From Streptomyces sp. NBC_01788 (GTDB lineage Bacteria > Actinomycetota > Actinomycetes > Streptomycetales > Streptomycetaceae): a stretch of 64,000 nt of DNA. Below, piece after piece: positions 41,688 to 53,165 of the stretch. Position numbers and translations under genes: made by a program. The notes under the pieces were generated by a model. The model was not told the origin of the DNA. It saw nothing but the letters and a program-made list of their open reading frames with translations, and did not search any database. The first letter of the stretch is position 1; every line of letters starts with the position of its first letter. The stretch lies in the NCBI RefSeq assembly GCF_035917575.1, contig NZ_CP109090.1, positions 6,200,001 through 6,264,000 on the forward strand, given 5' to 3'.

Positions 41688-42535
41688 AGCGCTCCTCGAA
41701 TCCGCTCCAGCAGGCTCCGGGTATCGCCCGGAGAAAGAGCCTGTGAGCGCAGTTTCGCATAACGCATGTGGAGCACACTGATCGATTTCGGATCCACGAG
41801 GAGTTGGCCGCTTCGCTGTGCCTCGCAGTAGGCGAACCACTCGTTTTCCGGGGTCTCCAGCAACTGGATCGGACCGTCGACGGCTGCGTGGACGCCACGA
41901 GACATCGGCATGACCTGAAGTTCCACGTTGCGTGATTCGGCAGCTTCCAGCAAGTGGCTGATCAGCTCCCGCATGACCTCTGCATCGCCGGACTCCCGCC
42001 GAAGTACGTGCTCCTCCACGATGAAGCTGAACACCGTGTTGGGCCGCTCGGCGAACAGTGACTGTCGCTCCAGGCGGGCTGTGATCATCGCCTCGATCTC
42101 CGGGTCGGCGAGCACGGGTAGCCGTACGCTGAACAGCCCGCGCGCGTACGCCTCTGTCTGCAGAAGCCCTGGTACGACCCGGTTCTCGAAGGTGTACAGG
42201 CTGATCGCCTGCTCCTCCAGCTCCGCCCACTGGCGGAACCAGGACGCCAGCCCCTTCTCCCGGCCGACGTGCTTGTACACGCCCTTCAGCGCGCCGAAGG
42301 CGTCCAGGACCTCCTCCGCGCGCTCGACGAAGACGCGGGGTGGGAAGCGTCGGCCCTGTTCGATCGACGCCACGGTTCCCGGCTGGTAGCCGACGAGCGG
42401 GGCGTAGTCCTCCTGGGTGTATCCCGCCCGTTTGCGGAAGGCCTTGTGCGCCGCGCCGAACGCCTTCATGCTGTCCGACGGTTCGGGCTCTCCGGTGGTC
42501 GTGGTCGCCGTGTTGGTGCTGGTGGTTTCGGTCAT
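41684..42535 (-). CDS. XRE-family regulator with DUF5753 (Scr1-like)
   Basis: 283 residues. An XRE HTH at about 25-85 (AFRKRAGYTQEDYAPLVGYQPGTVASIEQGRRFPP) is followed by the DUF5753 domain (WAELEEQAISLYTFENRVVPGLLQTEAYARGLF ... RRESGDAEVMRELISHLLE). This architecture is highly expanded in Streptomyces. ATG 42535 is chosen from the family start; the frame continues upstream. It overlaps the DUF397 gene by 4 bp, forming an operon, and is divergent from the ATPase-domain gene, completing a frequent three-gene module. Confidence 0.88.
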   Translation of the reverse strand: MTETTSTNTATTTTGEPEPSDSMKAFGAAHKAFRKRAGYTQEDYAPLVGYQPGTVASIEQGRRFPPRVFVERAEEVLDAFGALKGVYKHVGREKGLASWFRQWAELEEQAISLYTFENRVVPGLLQTEAYARGLFSVRLPVLADPEIEAMITARLERQSLFAERPNTVFSFIVEEHVLRRESGDAEVMRELISHLLEAAESRNVELQVMPMSRGVHAAVDGPIQLLETPENEWFAYCEAQRSGQLLVDPKSISVLHMRYAKLRSQALSPGDTRSLLERIRGAL

Positions 42536-42693
42536 GGCAGGTACCCCCCGAGTCCGCTGAAGTTTCCAACCTCGCGAGGGCAACCAGAGTCACGCCCCGT
42601 GACGCCCACTGTCCATGGCGTGAACTCCTACAGTGCGCAGCGTACGAGCGCAGTGACTGGTTCGGCCCGGGTGACCTGCGGAACCTTCGGGCC

Positions 42694-44437
<1,744 letters not shown>

Positions 44438-44531
44438 TCACGGCCTCCGTGCGGGGGACCCGGCACGACCTGCGCGCGAGCGTAGGCATACCGTGAGAAG
44501 TCGTACACGCGAGTCGGGAGGAGACAACGGG

Positions 44532-45872
44532 ATGGGCAGCCGTACCGAGCTGGTCGAGGATCTGATGGAGCGCTTCCCGCATGTGCCGCGGGAGGCCGTC
44601 TTCAAGGAGGATCTGCTCCGCGGCGGCGTGGCCTTCGACCCGTCCGCGCTCAGTGACAACGAGAGCGGTGAGGTCAAGCCGAAGTCGTACTTCATCTTCT
44701 CCTTCGACCACGGCACGCTGCCCGAGCTGGGGGAGGCCGCGCTGCGGCGGCCGCCGGAGGAGATCATCCTCACCGGCGGACCGTACGACCTGCGGCGGAC
44801 CGTCGTCTCCGTACGGGTGAATCCCGCCTCGCCCTACCGCGTCGCCGCCGACGACGAGGGGCTGCTCGGGCTCTACCTGGACGGGAAGCGGATCGCCGAC
44901 GTCGGTGTGCCGCCCATGCCCGAGTACTACCGGCACACGCTGTCCAACGGGAAGTCCGTGATGGAGGTCGCCCCGACCATCCAGTGGGGCTACCTGATCT
45001 ACCTCACCGTCTTCCGGGTCTGCCAGTACTTCGGCGCCAAGGAGGAGTGCCAGTACTGCGACATCAACCACAACTGGCGCCAGCACAAGGCGGCCGGCCG
45101 GCCCTACACCGGCGTCAAGGACGTCGAGGAGGTCCTGGAGGCGCTGGAGATCATCGACCGGTTCGACACCCAGAAGGCGTCCACCGCCTACACCCTCACC
45201 GGTGGCGCCGTCACCTCCAAGGTGGCGGGCCGCGACGAGGCCGACTTCTACGGCCACTACGCCAAGGCCATCGAGGAGCGCTTCCCCGGCCGCTGGATCG
45301 GCAAGGTCGTCGCGCAGGCGCTGCCGAAGCCGGACGTGCAGCGGTTCAAGGACTACGGCGTGCAGATCTACCACCCCAACTTCGAGGTGTGGGACCGCCG
45401 TCTGTTCGAGCTGTACTGCCCGGGCAAGGAGCGCTACGTCGGCCGCGACGAGTGGCACCGCCGCATCCTGGACTCCGCCGAGGTGTTCGGCGCGCGCAAC
45501 GTGATCCCCAACTTCGTGGCGGGCGTGGAGATGGCCGAGCCGTTCGGCTTCACGACCGTCGACGAGGCCATCGCGTCCACCACCGAGGGCCTGCGCTTCT
45601 TCATGTCGCACGGCATCACGCCCCGCTTCACCACGTGGTGCCCGGAGCCCACCACCCCGCTCGGCAAGGCCAACCCGCAGGGCGCGCCGCTGGAGTACCA
45701 CATCCGGCTCCTGGAGGCCTACCGCGCCACGATGGACGACTTCGGTCTCTCCTCGCCCCCCGGCTACGGGCCGCCCGGCCCCGGCCACGCGGTGTTCTCG
45801 GTCAGCTCCTTCATGGACAGCCTGCCGGCGGCGGAGGAGACGCCCCAGGAGACCGAGGGGGCGGCGAAGTAG
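44532..45872 (+). CDS. Radical SAM protein with atypical cysteine spacing
   Basis: 446 residues. The only candidate cluster motif is FRVCQYFGAKEECQYCDIN, with Cys164, Cys173 and Cys176, so C-x8-C-x2-C instead of the canonical C-x3-C-x2-C. The downstream pattern fits a radical SAM barrel: AYTLTGGAVTSKVAGRDEADFY (GGE-like SAM site), IYHPNFEVWD and IPNFVAGVEM. The product and substrate are unknown. ATG 44532 follows GGGAGGAG by 9 nt. It lacks a partner maturase or precursor peptide nearby; the divergent alditol oxidase is the nearest gene. Confidence 0.8.
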   Translation: MGSRTELVEDLMERFPHVPREAVFKEDLLRGGVAFDPSALSDNESGEVKPKSYFIFSFDHGTLPELGEAALRRPPEEIILTGGPYDLRRTVVSVRVNPASPYRVAADDEGLLGLYLDGKRIADVGVPPMPEYYRHTLSNGKSVMEVAPTIQWGYLIYLTVFRVCQYFGAKEECQYCDINHNWRQHKAAGRPYTGVKDVEEVLEALEIIDRFDTQKASTAYTLTGGAVTSKVAGRDEADFYGHYAKAIEERFPGRWIGKVVAQALPKPDVQRFKDYGVQIYHPNFEVWDRRLFELYCPGKERYVGRDEWHRRILDSAEVFGARNVIPNFVAGVEMAEPFGFTTVDEAIASTTEGLRFFMSHGITPRFTTWCPEPTTPLGKANPQGAPLEYHIRLLEAYRATMDDFGLSSPPGYGPPGPGHAVFSVSSFMDSLPAAEETPQETEGAAK

Positions 45873-46087
45873 CCGTCAGACACGCGTTTTCGGGTCCCGT
45901 GAGTCGATTGGGGGCTTCGGTCCTTACTACGGAGCGGAGTTGAGGACCACGGGATCCGTCACGACAATTGCATACGTGGCTTGTCAGTTGTGTCAAAGGC
46001 GTGAAAAGCTCGTGCTCTACCCCGAGGTGCCCCCCAACTTCTCCCTGAGCGCAGAGAGTTGACCTCGCCCGTGGATGCAGGAGACCC

Positions 46088-47680
46088 ATGCCCGACCTGC
46101 CGAGCTCCAAGGACGCGACCGAGGCCGCGCTGCTTGCCGAGTGCTGGGACGCCGTGCTCTCCTACGCCGACCTGTGCACGGTCGGCTCCGGTGAGGCCGG
46201 GCAACTCGCCGCGGAGGCCTTCGCGGCGGGCCTGCGCGAGGTCCGGGCCGCCGAGGCCGACGCGTCCCGGGGCCGCCGTACGCCCCGGCTGCCCGCGATC
46301 CCGCTGACGCTGGCCGCCGTGCGCACCACCGCCGCGTCCTGGGAGGCCGACGGACTCGGCGACCGGCTCGTTCCGGACCTGCGCCTGTGGCTCAACTCCG
46401 ACCAGGCCGCCCGCTGGACCGGCCCGCCGCCGCGTCGCCCGCTCGCCCTGCGCACCCTGCGGGACCTCCAGGAGCCGGACGCCAGGCTCCTGTGGCTGGC
46501 CGAGGTGGAGGCGCTGCCGTCGACCGTGGTGGCCCGCCGGCTGGGCCTGGACCCCGCGCGGGTGTCCGAGGAACTCGACCAGGTGCGGACCCTGTTCCGG
46601 GACCGCTGCCGCCGCAACCACCTCGACACCCCGATGGACGCGGAGTGCCGCGGCTACGCCGGCCTGCTGGACGCGGTCACCCGCCCCGCGGCCGCCGCCG
46701 GGACCCCCGAGGACCTCTCCCGGCACCTCGCCACCTGCGAGGGGTGCGCGCAGGCCGCCGCCTGTCTGCGGCCGCACGGCGGCCAACTGCCCGCCGCGCT
46801 GGCCGGCGGAGTCATCGGCTGGGGCGGCCTCGCCTACCTGGAGCGCCGCCGCCGGGCCGCCGAGGTGCGCCTCGGCGCCCGCCGCCCCGCGGCGGCGGAC
46901 AACGGCGGGGAGCCGCAGCAGGGCGCCGCGCGGGCGCGGATCGTGCGCGGCGGCCTGCTCGCCGCCGCGGTCGCCCTGTCCGGGCTGGCGCTGGCCGTGT
47001 CGATGATGCCGTTCGGCGGCTCCGCGAACGACGACGCGCACGACGACAACGCCCGCAGGCCGGTCACCGACGGGCGCCCGGCCCTCGACCCGGACGCCGG
47101 CCCGCCCGCCGTCGAGCCCCTGCCGTCCGCCTCCGCCTCCGTCGCGGCCTCGGCGTCCGCGGCCCACGAGTCGTCCGCGAGCGGCGCGGCGACCCGGTCA
47201 GGACGTGAGAACCCCGACCCGGAACCGCAGGGCACCGCCTCGGCCACCGCCGACGGGGGCGACTCGCCCGACCCGGGGACCGACGCCTCCGGGACGGGCG
47301 GTACGGGCTCCGGCGGTACCGGGTCCGGCGGCACGGGAACCGGCGGGCCGGAGAGCGGCGGGACAGGGGTCTGCCGGGTCGACTACGACCAGACGTACCA
47401 GTGGACCGACGGCTTCCAGGCCAAGGTCACCGTCACCACCGCACGCTCCCTGGACGCCTGGCGCGTCGCCTGGTCCTTCGCCGACGGGCAGCGGGTCGGC
47501 CAGATGTGGGACGCGACCGTCGCCCAGAGCGGCTCCCGCGTCACGGCCACCGCCGCCGAGTACAACAAGTCCGTCCCCGCGAACGGCACCCTGTCCTTCG
47601 GCTTCCTCGGCACCTGGGACGGGCGCAACTCCGCGCCGTACGACTTCACGCTCAACGGGCACAGCTGCGCGACGGGCTGA
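46088..47680 (+). CDS. Membrane protein: sigma-like/zinc-finger cytoplasmic half and extracellular CBM2
   Basis: 530 residues. Residues 10-180 look like a degenerate sigma-factor (LCTVGSGEAGQLAAEAF region-2-like; LLWLAEVEALPSTVVARRLGLDPARVSEEL region-4-like). Residues 205-230 hold HLATCEGC, the HxxxCxxC of zinc-binding anti-sigma domains. One helix (about 288-308) crosses the membrane, then a long Ser/Thr/Pro/Gly linker, then a CBM2 (429-530) with end cysteines and the tryptophans in QWTDGF, WRVAWSF and QMWDATV. It could sense cellulose outside and signal inside, as RsgI proteins do in clostridia; this is inference. AGGAG lies 4 nt before ATG 46088. Confidence 0.85.
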   Translation: MPDLPSSKDATEAALLAECWDAVLSYADLCTVGSGEAGQLAAEAFAAGLREVRAAEADASRGRRTPRLPAIPLTLAAVRTTAASWEADGLGDRLVPDLRLWLNSDQAARWTGPPPRRPLALRTLRDLQEPDARLLWLAEVEALPSTVVARRLGLDPARVSEELDQVRTLFRDRCRRNHLDTPMDAECRGYAGLLDAVTRPAAAAGTPEDLSRHLATCEGCAQAAACLRPHGGQLPAALAGGVIGWGGLAYLERRRRAAEVRLGARRPAAADNGGEPQQGAARARIVRGGLLAAAVALSGLALAVSMMPFGGSANDDAHDDNARRPVTDGRPALDPDAGPPAVEPLPSASASVAASASAAHESSASGAATRSGRENPDPEPQGTASATADGGDSPDPGTDASGTGGTGSGGTGSGGTGTGGPESGGTGVCRVDYDQTYQWTDGFQAKVTVTTARSLDAWRVAWSFADGQRVGQMWDATVAQSGSRVTATAAEYNKSVPANGTLSFGFLGTWDGRNSAPYDFTLNGHSCATG

Positions 47681-47845
47681 CCCCGGACCCGCGAACGGCC
47701 CGGCGCCCCGGCCCGAGGAGTGACCCGAACGGCCCTGTCGGGCACCCGGACGGGACATGGAGGGTGGGACCGTGTGCCACCGGCACGCGGTATCCCCACC
47801 CGCACGCGGTACCCCGACCGCTGTCCCGACCCGGAAGGAATCCCG

Positions 47846-50230
47846 ATGTCCGTCGAGACGCAGCAGGCAGCCGCCGGACTCACGGACGAGGAGCTCGCGA
47901 CGCTGGACGCCCACTGGCGTGCCGCGAACTACCTCTCCGTCGGCCAGATCTACCTCATGGGCAACCCGCTGCTGGCCGAACCGCTGCGCCCGGAACACAT
48001 CAAGCCGCGCCTGCTCGGCCATTGGGGCACCTCGCCCGGCCTCAACCTGGTCCACACCCACCTCAACCGCGTCATCAAGGCCCGCGACCTGAACGCCCTG
48101 TGCGTCTGGGGCCCCGGCCACGGCGGGCCCGCCGTGCTGGCCAACTCCTGGCTGGAGGGCTCGTACACCGAGACCTACCCGGACATCACCCGGGACGCCT
48201 CCGGCATGGCGCGGCTGTTCAAGCAGTTCTCCTTCCCCGGCGGGGTGCCCAGCCACGTCGCCCCCGAGACGCCGGGCTCCATCCACGAGGGCGGTGAACT
48301 CGGCTACTCCCTCTCCCACGCCTACGGCGCCGCGCTCGACAACCCGGACCTGGTCGTCGCCTGCGTCATCGGCGACGGCGAGGCGGAGACCGGCCCGCTG
48401 GCCGCGTCCTGGCACTCCAACAAGTTCCTCGACCCGGTGCACGACGGAGCGGTCCTGCCGGTCCTGCACCTCAACGGCTACAAGATCGCCAACCCGACCG
48501 TCCTGGCCCGCCTCCCCGAGGCGGAACTCGACGAACTGCTCCGCGGCTACGGCCACGACCCGGTCCACGTCACCGGTGACGATCCCGCCGCCGTGCACCG
48601 CGCCATGGCCGCGGCCATGGACACCGCCCTCGACCGCATCGCCGCCCTCCAGCGCGCCGCCCGTACCGACGGCGCCACCGAGCGGCCCCGCTGGCCCATG
48701 ATCGTGCTGCGCACCCCCAAGGGCTGGACCGGCCCCGCCGAGGTCGACGGGGTGCCCGTGGAGGGCACCTGGCGCGCCCACCAGGTTCCGCTGGCCGGTG
48801 TCCGGGACAACCCCGAGCACCTGCGGCAGCTGGAGCGGTGGCTGCGCTCGTACCGCCCCGAGGAGCTGTTCGACGAGCACGGCGCCCCGCGCCCCGACGT
48901 GCTGGACTGCGTCCCGCACGGCACCCGCCGCCTCGGCGCCACCCCGCACGCCAACGGCGGCCTCCTGCTGCGCGAACTGCCGCTGCCCCCGCTGGAGAAG
49001 TACGCCGTCGAGGTCGACAAGCCCGGCGCCACCCTGCACGAGCCCACCCGCGTCCTCGGCGACCTGCTCGAGGACGTCATGGCCGCCACCACCGACCGGC
49101 GCGACTTCCGGCTCGTCGGCCCCGACGAGACCGCCTCCAACCGCCTCCAGGCCGTCTACGGCGCCAGCGGCAAGGCCTGGCAGGCCCTGACCCTGCCCGT
49201 GGACGAGCACCTCGACCCGCACGGCCGGGTGATGGAGATCCTGTCCGAGCACACCTGCCAGGGCTGGCTGGAGGGCTACCTCCTCACCGGCCGGCACGGA
49301 CTGTTCTCCTGCTACGAGGCCTTCGTGCACATCGTCGACTCGATGGTCAACCAGCACATCAAATGGCTGCGCACCACCCGCCGGCTGCCCTGGCGGGCCC
49401 CCATCGCCTCGTTCAACTACCTGCTGACCTCGCACGTGTGGCGCCAGGACCACAACGGCTTCTCCCACCAGGACCCCGGCTTCGTCGACCACATCCTGAA
49501 CAAGAGCCCCGAAGCGGTCCGGGTCTACTTCCCGCCGGACGCCAACACCCTGCTCTCCGTGGCCGACCACACGCTGCGCAGCCGCGACTACGTCAACGTG
49601 ATCGTCGCCGGCAAGCAGCCCTGCTTCGACTGGCTCTCCATGGAGCAGGCCACGGTGCACTGCGCGCGCGGCGCCGGCATCTGGGACTGGGCCGGCACCG
49701 AGGACGGCACCCGCGAACCGGACGTCGTGCTGGCCTGCGCGGGCGACGTGCCGACCCAGGAGGTGCTGGCCGCCGCCCAGCTGCTGCGCCGGCACCTGCC
49801 CGACCTGGCCGTGCGCGTGGTCAACGTCGTCGACATCGCCCGGCTGCTGCCCAGCGAGGAGCACCCGCACGGGATGACCGACTTCGAGTACGACGGCCTG
49901 TTCACCCCGGACAAGCCGGTGATCTTCGCCTACCACGGCTACCCGTGGCTGATCCACCGCCTGGCCTACCGGCGGGCAGGCCACTCCCACCTGCACGTAC
50001 GCGGCTACAAGGAGATCGGCACCACGACCACGCCGTTCGACATGGTGGTCAGCAACGACCTGGACCGCTACCGCCTGGTCATGGACGTCATCGACCGCGT
50101 CCCCGGCCTCGCGGTGCGCGCCGCCGCCGTCCGCCAGCGCATGGAGGACACCCGGCTGCGCCACCACGCCTGGATCCGGGAGCACGGCGTGGACCTGCCC
50201 GAGGTGGCGGACTGGTCCTGGGACGGCTGA
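47846..50230 (+). CDS. xfp: Phosphoketolase
   Basis: 794 residues, full family length. Thiamine-diphosphate motifs include [59 protein letters not shown] and the [21 protein letters not shown] segment. It cleaves xylulose-5-phosphate (or fructose-6-phosphate) to acetyl phosphate plus a triose or tetrose phosphate. ATG 47846 follows GGAAGGAA. Between the CBM2 gene and this one is a doubled GCACGCGGTATCCCCACC unit. It stands next to a DevR regulator, and acetyl phosphate supply under low oxygen is a plausible link. Confidence 0.92.
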   Translation: MSVETQQAAAGLTDEELATLDAHWRAANYLSVGQIYLMGNPLLAEPLRPEHIKPRLLGHWGTSPGLNLVHTHLNRVIKARDLNALCVWGPGHGGPAVLANSWLEGSYTETYPDITRDASGMARLFKQFSFPGGVPSHVAPETPGSIHEGGELGYSLSHAYGAALDNPDLVVACVIGDGEAETGPLAASWHSNKFLDPVHDGAVLPVLHLNGYKIANPTVLARLPEAELDELLRGYGHDPVHVTGDDPAAVHRAMAAAMDTALDRIAALQRAARTDGATERPRWPMIVLRTPKGWTGPAEVDGVPVEGTWRAHQVPLAGVRDNPEHLRQLERWLRSYRPEELFDEHGAPRPDVLDCVPHGTRRLGATPHANGGLLLRELPLPPLEKYAVEVDKPGATLHEPTRVLGDLLEDVMAATTDRRDFRLVGPDETASNRLQAVYGASGKAWQALTLPVDEHLDPHGRVMEILSEHTCQGWLEGYLLTGRHGLFSCYEAFVHIVDSMVNQHIKWLRTTRRLPWRAPIASFNYLLTSHVWRQDHNGFSHQDPGFVDHILNKSPEAVRVYFPPDANTLLSVADHTLRSRDYVNVIVAGKQPCFDWLSMEQATVHCARGAGIWDWAGTEDGTREPDVVLACAGDVPTQEVLAAAQLLRRHLPDLAVRVVNVVDIARLLPSEEHPHGMTDFEYDGLFTPDKPVIFAYHGYPWLIHRLAYRRAGHSHLHVRGYKEIGTTTTPFDMVVSNDLDRYRLVMDVIDRVPGLAVRAAAVRQRMEDTRLRHHAWIREHGVDLPEVADWSWDG

Positions 50231-50286
50231 CCGGGGACGTTCCCGCCTCCGGCGCGCGGGGCGGCGGACAGGATCCCATCACCGGC

Positions 50287-50324
50287 GTGCGCGGACCAGG
50301 GCCGACCGGCCCTGGTCCGCGCAC
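50287..50324 (+). terminator. 38-bp perfect hairpin between phosphoketolase and devR
   Basis: Arms of 18 bp (GTGCGCGGACCAGGGCCG and its complement) with a 2-nt centre, 56 bp after the phosphoketolase stop. It most likely ends that transcript and insulates the response-regulator gene. Confidence 0.8.
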
Positions 50325-50377
50325 GTGCTTCGGGGAAGGATTCTTGAGGCAAGCCGACACATCACAAGGAGCGACCG

Positions 50378-51067
50378 ATGGCGGACCGTGAGCAGGCCGG
50401 ACCGGACACCCCGATCCGGGTCTTCCTCCTCGACGACCACGAGGTGGTACGGCGCGGGGTGCACGACCTGCTGAACGACGAACCGGACATCACGGTGGTG
50501 GGCGAGGCCGCCACCGCCGACCAGGCCCTGGTGCGCGTACCCGCCCTGCGCCCGGACGTGGCGGTGCTCGACGTGCGCCTGCCGGACGGCGACGGCGTGA
50601 CCGTCTGCCGCGAGCTGCGCTCCCGCCTGCCGGAACTGGCCTGTCTGATGCTGACCTCGTTCGACGACGAGGAGGCACTGCTGGACTCGATCATGGCGGG
50701 CGCCTCCGGCTATGTGCTGAAGCAGATCCGGGGCTCGGACCTGGTCTCGGCGGTGCGCACCGTGGCGAGCGGCCAGTCGCTGCTCGATCCCAGCGCCACC
50801 ACGAAGCTGATGGCCCGGCTGCGCGGTGGACAGCAGCCGCAGGAGGAGCCGGACACGCTGCCCGGACTGACCGACCGGGAACGGGAGATCCTGGCCCTGA
50901 TCGGCGAGGGCCTGACCAACCGCCAGATCGGCCAGCGCCTCTACCTGGCCGAGAAGACGGTGAAGAACCACATCTCCCGCCTGCTCGCCAAGCTCGGCGT
51001 GGAGCGGCGCATCCAGGCCGCCGTCATCGCCACCCAGGCCAAGGACCGGCTGCGCGGAACCTCCTGA
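50378..51067 (+). CDS. DevR/OsdR-like response regulator
   Basis: 229 residues. The receiver domain has the acidic pair Asp19/Asp20, phospho-acceptor Asp65 in [11 protein letters not shown], Thr93 and Lys115 (YVLKQIRG). The LuxR-type HTH (about 160-220) reads [48 protein letters not shown]. The layout is that of DevR/DosR, the hypoxia and NO regulator of actinobacteria. No sensor kinase is in the window. Its neighbours (nitroreductase, flavoprotein, nar genes) are typical targets of the OsdR regulon of S. coelicolor. Confidence 0.88.
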   Translation: MADREQAGPDTPIRVFLLDDHEVVRRGVHDLLNDEPDITVVGEAATADQALVRVPALRPDVAVLDVRLPDGDGVTVCRELRSRLPELACLMLTSFDDEEALLDSIMAGASGYVLKQIRGSDLVSAVRTVASGQSLLDPSATTKLMARLRGGQQPQEEPDTLPGLTDREREILALIGEGLTNRQIGQRLYLAEKTVKNHISRLLAKLGVERRIQAAVIATQAKDRLRGTS

Positions 51068-51450
51068 CCCGGGGGAGGAGGACGGGCAGACCCCCGGTCG
51101 GCGGCCCGGCCACCCGAATGGACTGGCGCGGCGGCTACCAGGAGCGGCGCACACTCATGTCCGGGGCGCGGCGGACAGAAATGGACGGGAAGGACAATCC
51201 ACTTCTCGCGGATCCTGATTGCGCGGTGCGCGGTTTTTCACCGCTTCCCCGCGTCTTCCGGTCCTTCCCGTCACTCCCATGACACCACACGGGCCGTCGC
51301 CGCACCAGGGCCGTCCGGCCCCGGCGGCCGGCCCGGCCCAGGTCGGGACCTGCGGGCCCTGCCGAGGGCCCGCTGAGCCCTTCCGGCCCGGCCGGCCGGC
51401 GACGGAGGGTGGGCGGGGAAGCGACCAGGGAGCCCACGGGAGGAGCCGTC
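51068..51450. other. 383-bp intergenic region with a DevR-box-like dyad
   Basis: No gene. At 51345-51359, GGGACC-TGC-GGGCCC is a near-palindrome resembling the GGGNC core of DosR/DevR boxes (11 of 15 positions symmetric); it lies about 90 bp before the nitroreductase. The last part contains the AGGAG ribosome site of that gene. Nothing else stands out. Confidence 0.45.
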
Positions 51451-52428
51451 ATGCGGACACCGGTAGTCGACGCGACCACCCTGGAGAGCCTGCTGTACTC
51501 GGCCGTGGCGGCTCCGTCGATCCACAACACCCAGCCCTGGCGGTTCGGCCTGGACGCCGGCACCCGGTCCATCCACGTCCGCGCGGACCCACGGTCCCTG
51601 CCGCTGACCGATCCGGTGCGGCGCGCCCAGCACCTCTCCGTGGGCGCGGCCGTCCTCAATCTGCGGGTCGCCGCGGACCACCTCGGCTGGGACCCCCTCG
51701 TGACGCTCCTGCCCGACCCGGGCGACCCCGGCCTGCTCGCCACCGTCCGGCTGTTCGTGGCGGCGCCGGACGCGCAGCCGTCGTACCGCGGCCTGTACGA
51801 CGCGATCGCGCGCCGGCACACCAGCCGGATGCCGTTCACCGGGCGGCCGGTGCCGGAGCCCATCGTGCTGGAGATGGTCAAGGCGGCCCGGATCGAGGGG
51901 GCCCACCTGGACGTACCCGACTTCGCCGGCACCCGGCGCCTGCTGAGCCTGACCGCGCAGGCCGAGGCGCGCAACGCCGCCGACCCGGCCCGTACCGCCG
52001 AGACCAGGGCCTGGGTCAACGCCCCGGACACCCCCTTCCCGCACGGCATTCCGCTCACCTCGCTGGGCCCGCGGGACACGGCCGGGCGGATGCCCGTGCG
52101 GGACTTCACCGGCCCGCTGCCGGGGCTGCGTCCGCCCGCGCTGCGTTTCGAACGCCACGCGCAGGTGGCCCTCCTGTGGACCACGCACGACCGGCGGGAG
52201 GACTGGCTGCGCGCGGGGCAGGCGATGGAGCGGGCCCTGCTGGTGGCCACCCGGTACGGGGTGCGCACCTCGATGCTGCACCAGGCGATGGAGTGGCCCG
52301 ACCTGCGGGCGGCGACGGCCGCCCCGAGGCTCCGCTGCCGCCCCCACCTGCTGATCCGCTTCGGCTACGGCCCGGACGGCGGCCGCACCCCGCGCGCGGC
52401 CGACGCGTGGGCCGAAGGGAAAGCATGA
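51451..52428 (+). CDS. Acg-type nitroreductase family protein
   Basis: 325 residues. Two nitroreductase-like half domains: SAVAAPSIHNTQPWRFGLD near the start (FMN phosphate Arg/Ser segment) and RRHTSRMPFTGRPVPEPIVLEMVKAAR in the second half. This is the Acg (Rv2032) arrangement, in which the active site is often degenerate and the protein may store FMN in dormancy rather than reduce nitro groups. ATG 51451 lies 5 nt after GGGAGGAG. It follows the DevR gene and is convergent with the PPOX gene. Confidence 0.83.
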   Translation: MRTPVVDATTLESLLYSAVAAPSIHNTQPWRFGLDAGTRSIHVRADPRSLPLTDPVRRAQHLSVGAAVLNLRVAADHLGWDPLVTLLPDPGDPGLLATVRLFVAAPDAQPSYRGLYDAIARRHTSRMPFTGRPVPEPIVLEMVKAARIEGAHLDVPDFAGTRRLLSLTAQAEARNAADPARTAETRAWVNAPDTPFPHGIPLTSLGPRDTAGRMPVRDFTGPLPGLRPPALRFERHAQVALLWTTHDRREDWLRAGQAMERALLVATRYGVRTSMLHQAMEWPDLRAATAAPRLRCRPHLLIRFGYGPDGGRTPRAADAWAEGKA

Positions 52429-52439
52429 ACGCACACGAC

Positions 52440-52482
52440 GGGCGGGCCGGGCGGCGTGCGGAACGCCTTCCCCGGCCCGCCC
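52440..52482. terminator. Bidirectional hairpin between convergent genes
   Basis: Perfect 12-bp arms GGGCGGGCCGGG and CCCGGCCCGCCC with a 19-nt loop, between the stop of the nitroreductase (52428) and that of the leftward flavoprotein (52512). Confidence 0.7.
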
Positions 52483-52511
52483 CGGTCGTCGAACCGTCGT
52501 CGCGCGACCGC

Positions 52512-52934
52512 TCAGCCCGGGACGCGCAGATCCGTGAGTTCCCGGCCGCTGACCATGGTGGCCTCGATGCGGATGAAGACGTCCTCGTCGATCGGCATCC
52601 AGGAACGCGGCCCGGTGCTCAGGAGACGCTCGTGCTCGACCGGATCGGTGACCACGGTGGCCCGGCCGGTGACGACCACGCTCCAGCCCGACCGGCTCTC
52701 CACGTCGAAGGCGTCCGCCTCGAAGGCGACCACGACCCCGTCGACGGCGCGCACGAGGTCCGACCCGGCGGAGGTGCGCAGCAGCACGGACGCGTCCGCC
52801 GCCAGGGCGAAGTTGACGGGCAGCACCGCGGGCAGCGCCTGCCGCGTGTAGACGACACGGCCCACCGGTACCTCGGCCATCAGGCGCAGGCACTCCCGCC
52901 GGTCCATCGAGCGAAAGCCATCGTTGTCGGACAC
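52512..52934 (-). CDS. Pyridoxamine 5'-phosphate oxidase-like flavoprotein
   Basis: 140 residues. The split-barrel flavin fold is seen in VPVGRVVYTRQALPAVLPVNFAL, VVVAFEADAFDVESRSGWSVVVTGRATVV and the loop DPVEHERLLS before the C-terminus. Such proteins bind FMN or F420 and are typical members of DevR-controlled clusters. GTG 52934 is chosen; a later in-frame ATG (52904) with no better ribosome site is the alternative. Divergent from narG, 231 bp apart. Confidence 0.75.
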   Translation of the reverse strand: MSDNDGFRSMDRRECLRLMAEVPVGRVVYTRQALPAVLPVNFALAADASVLLRTSAGSDLVRAVDGVVVAFEADAFDVESRSGWSVVVTGRATVVTDPVEHERLLSTGPRSWMPIDEDVFIRIEATMVSGRELTDLRVPG

Positions 52935-53165
52935 CCTCCCATGGTCGCCACGCACCCGGCCTGCCGTTAGGGCCTGTTGGCCCACATCTTCGGCGGGTTC
53001 CGCCGGACGCCTCAAGTGCCGCCGCCTCGGGGGGCGGGACGGTCCGGTCGGTGGAATCCTTTGGTGCGCGGGTGCCGGCCGTGCCGTTCGTGAACGGGAG
53101 GGGCGGCGTCCGCCAGGGAAGCGAGCGACCAGCGGGCGGGACCGGACCCGGAAGGGAGCGGCGCG

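Noticed and set aside
47198..50185. A 995-codon open frame on the minus strand
   Set aside because: It lies opposite the phosphoketolase gene, whose plus-strand product has every family motif. High-GC DNA keeps such mirror frames open.
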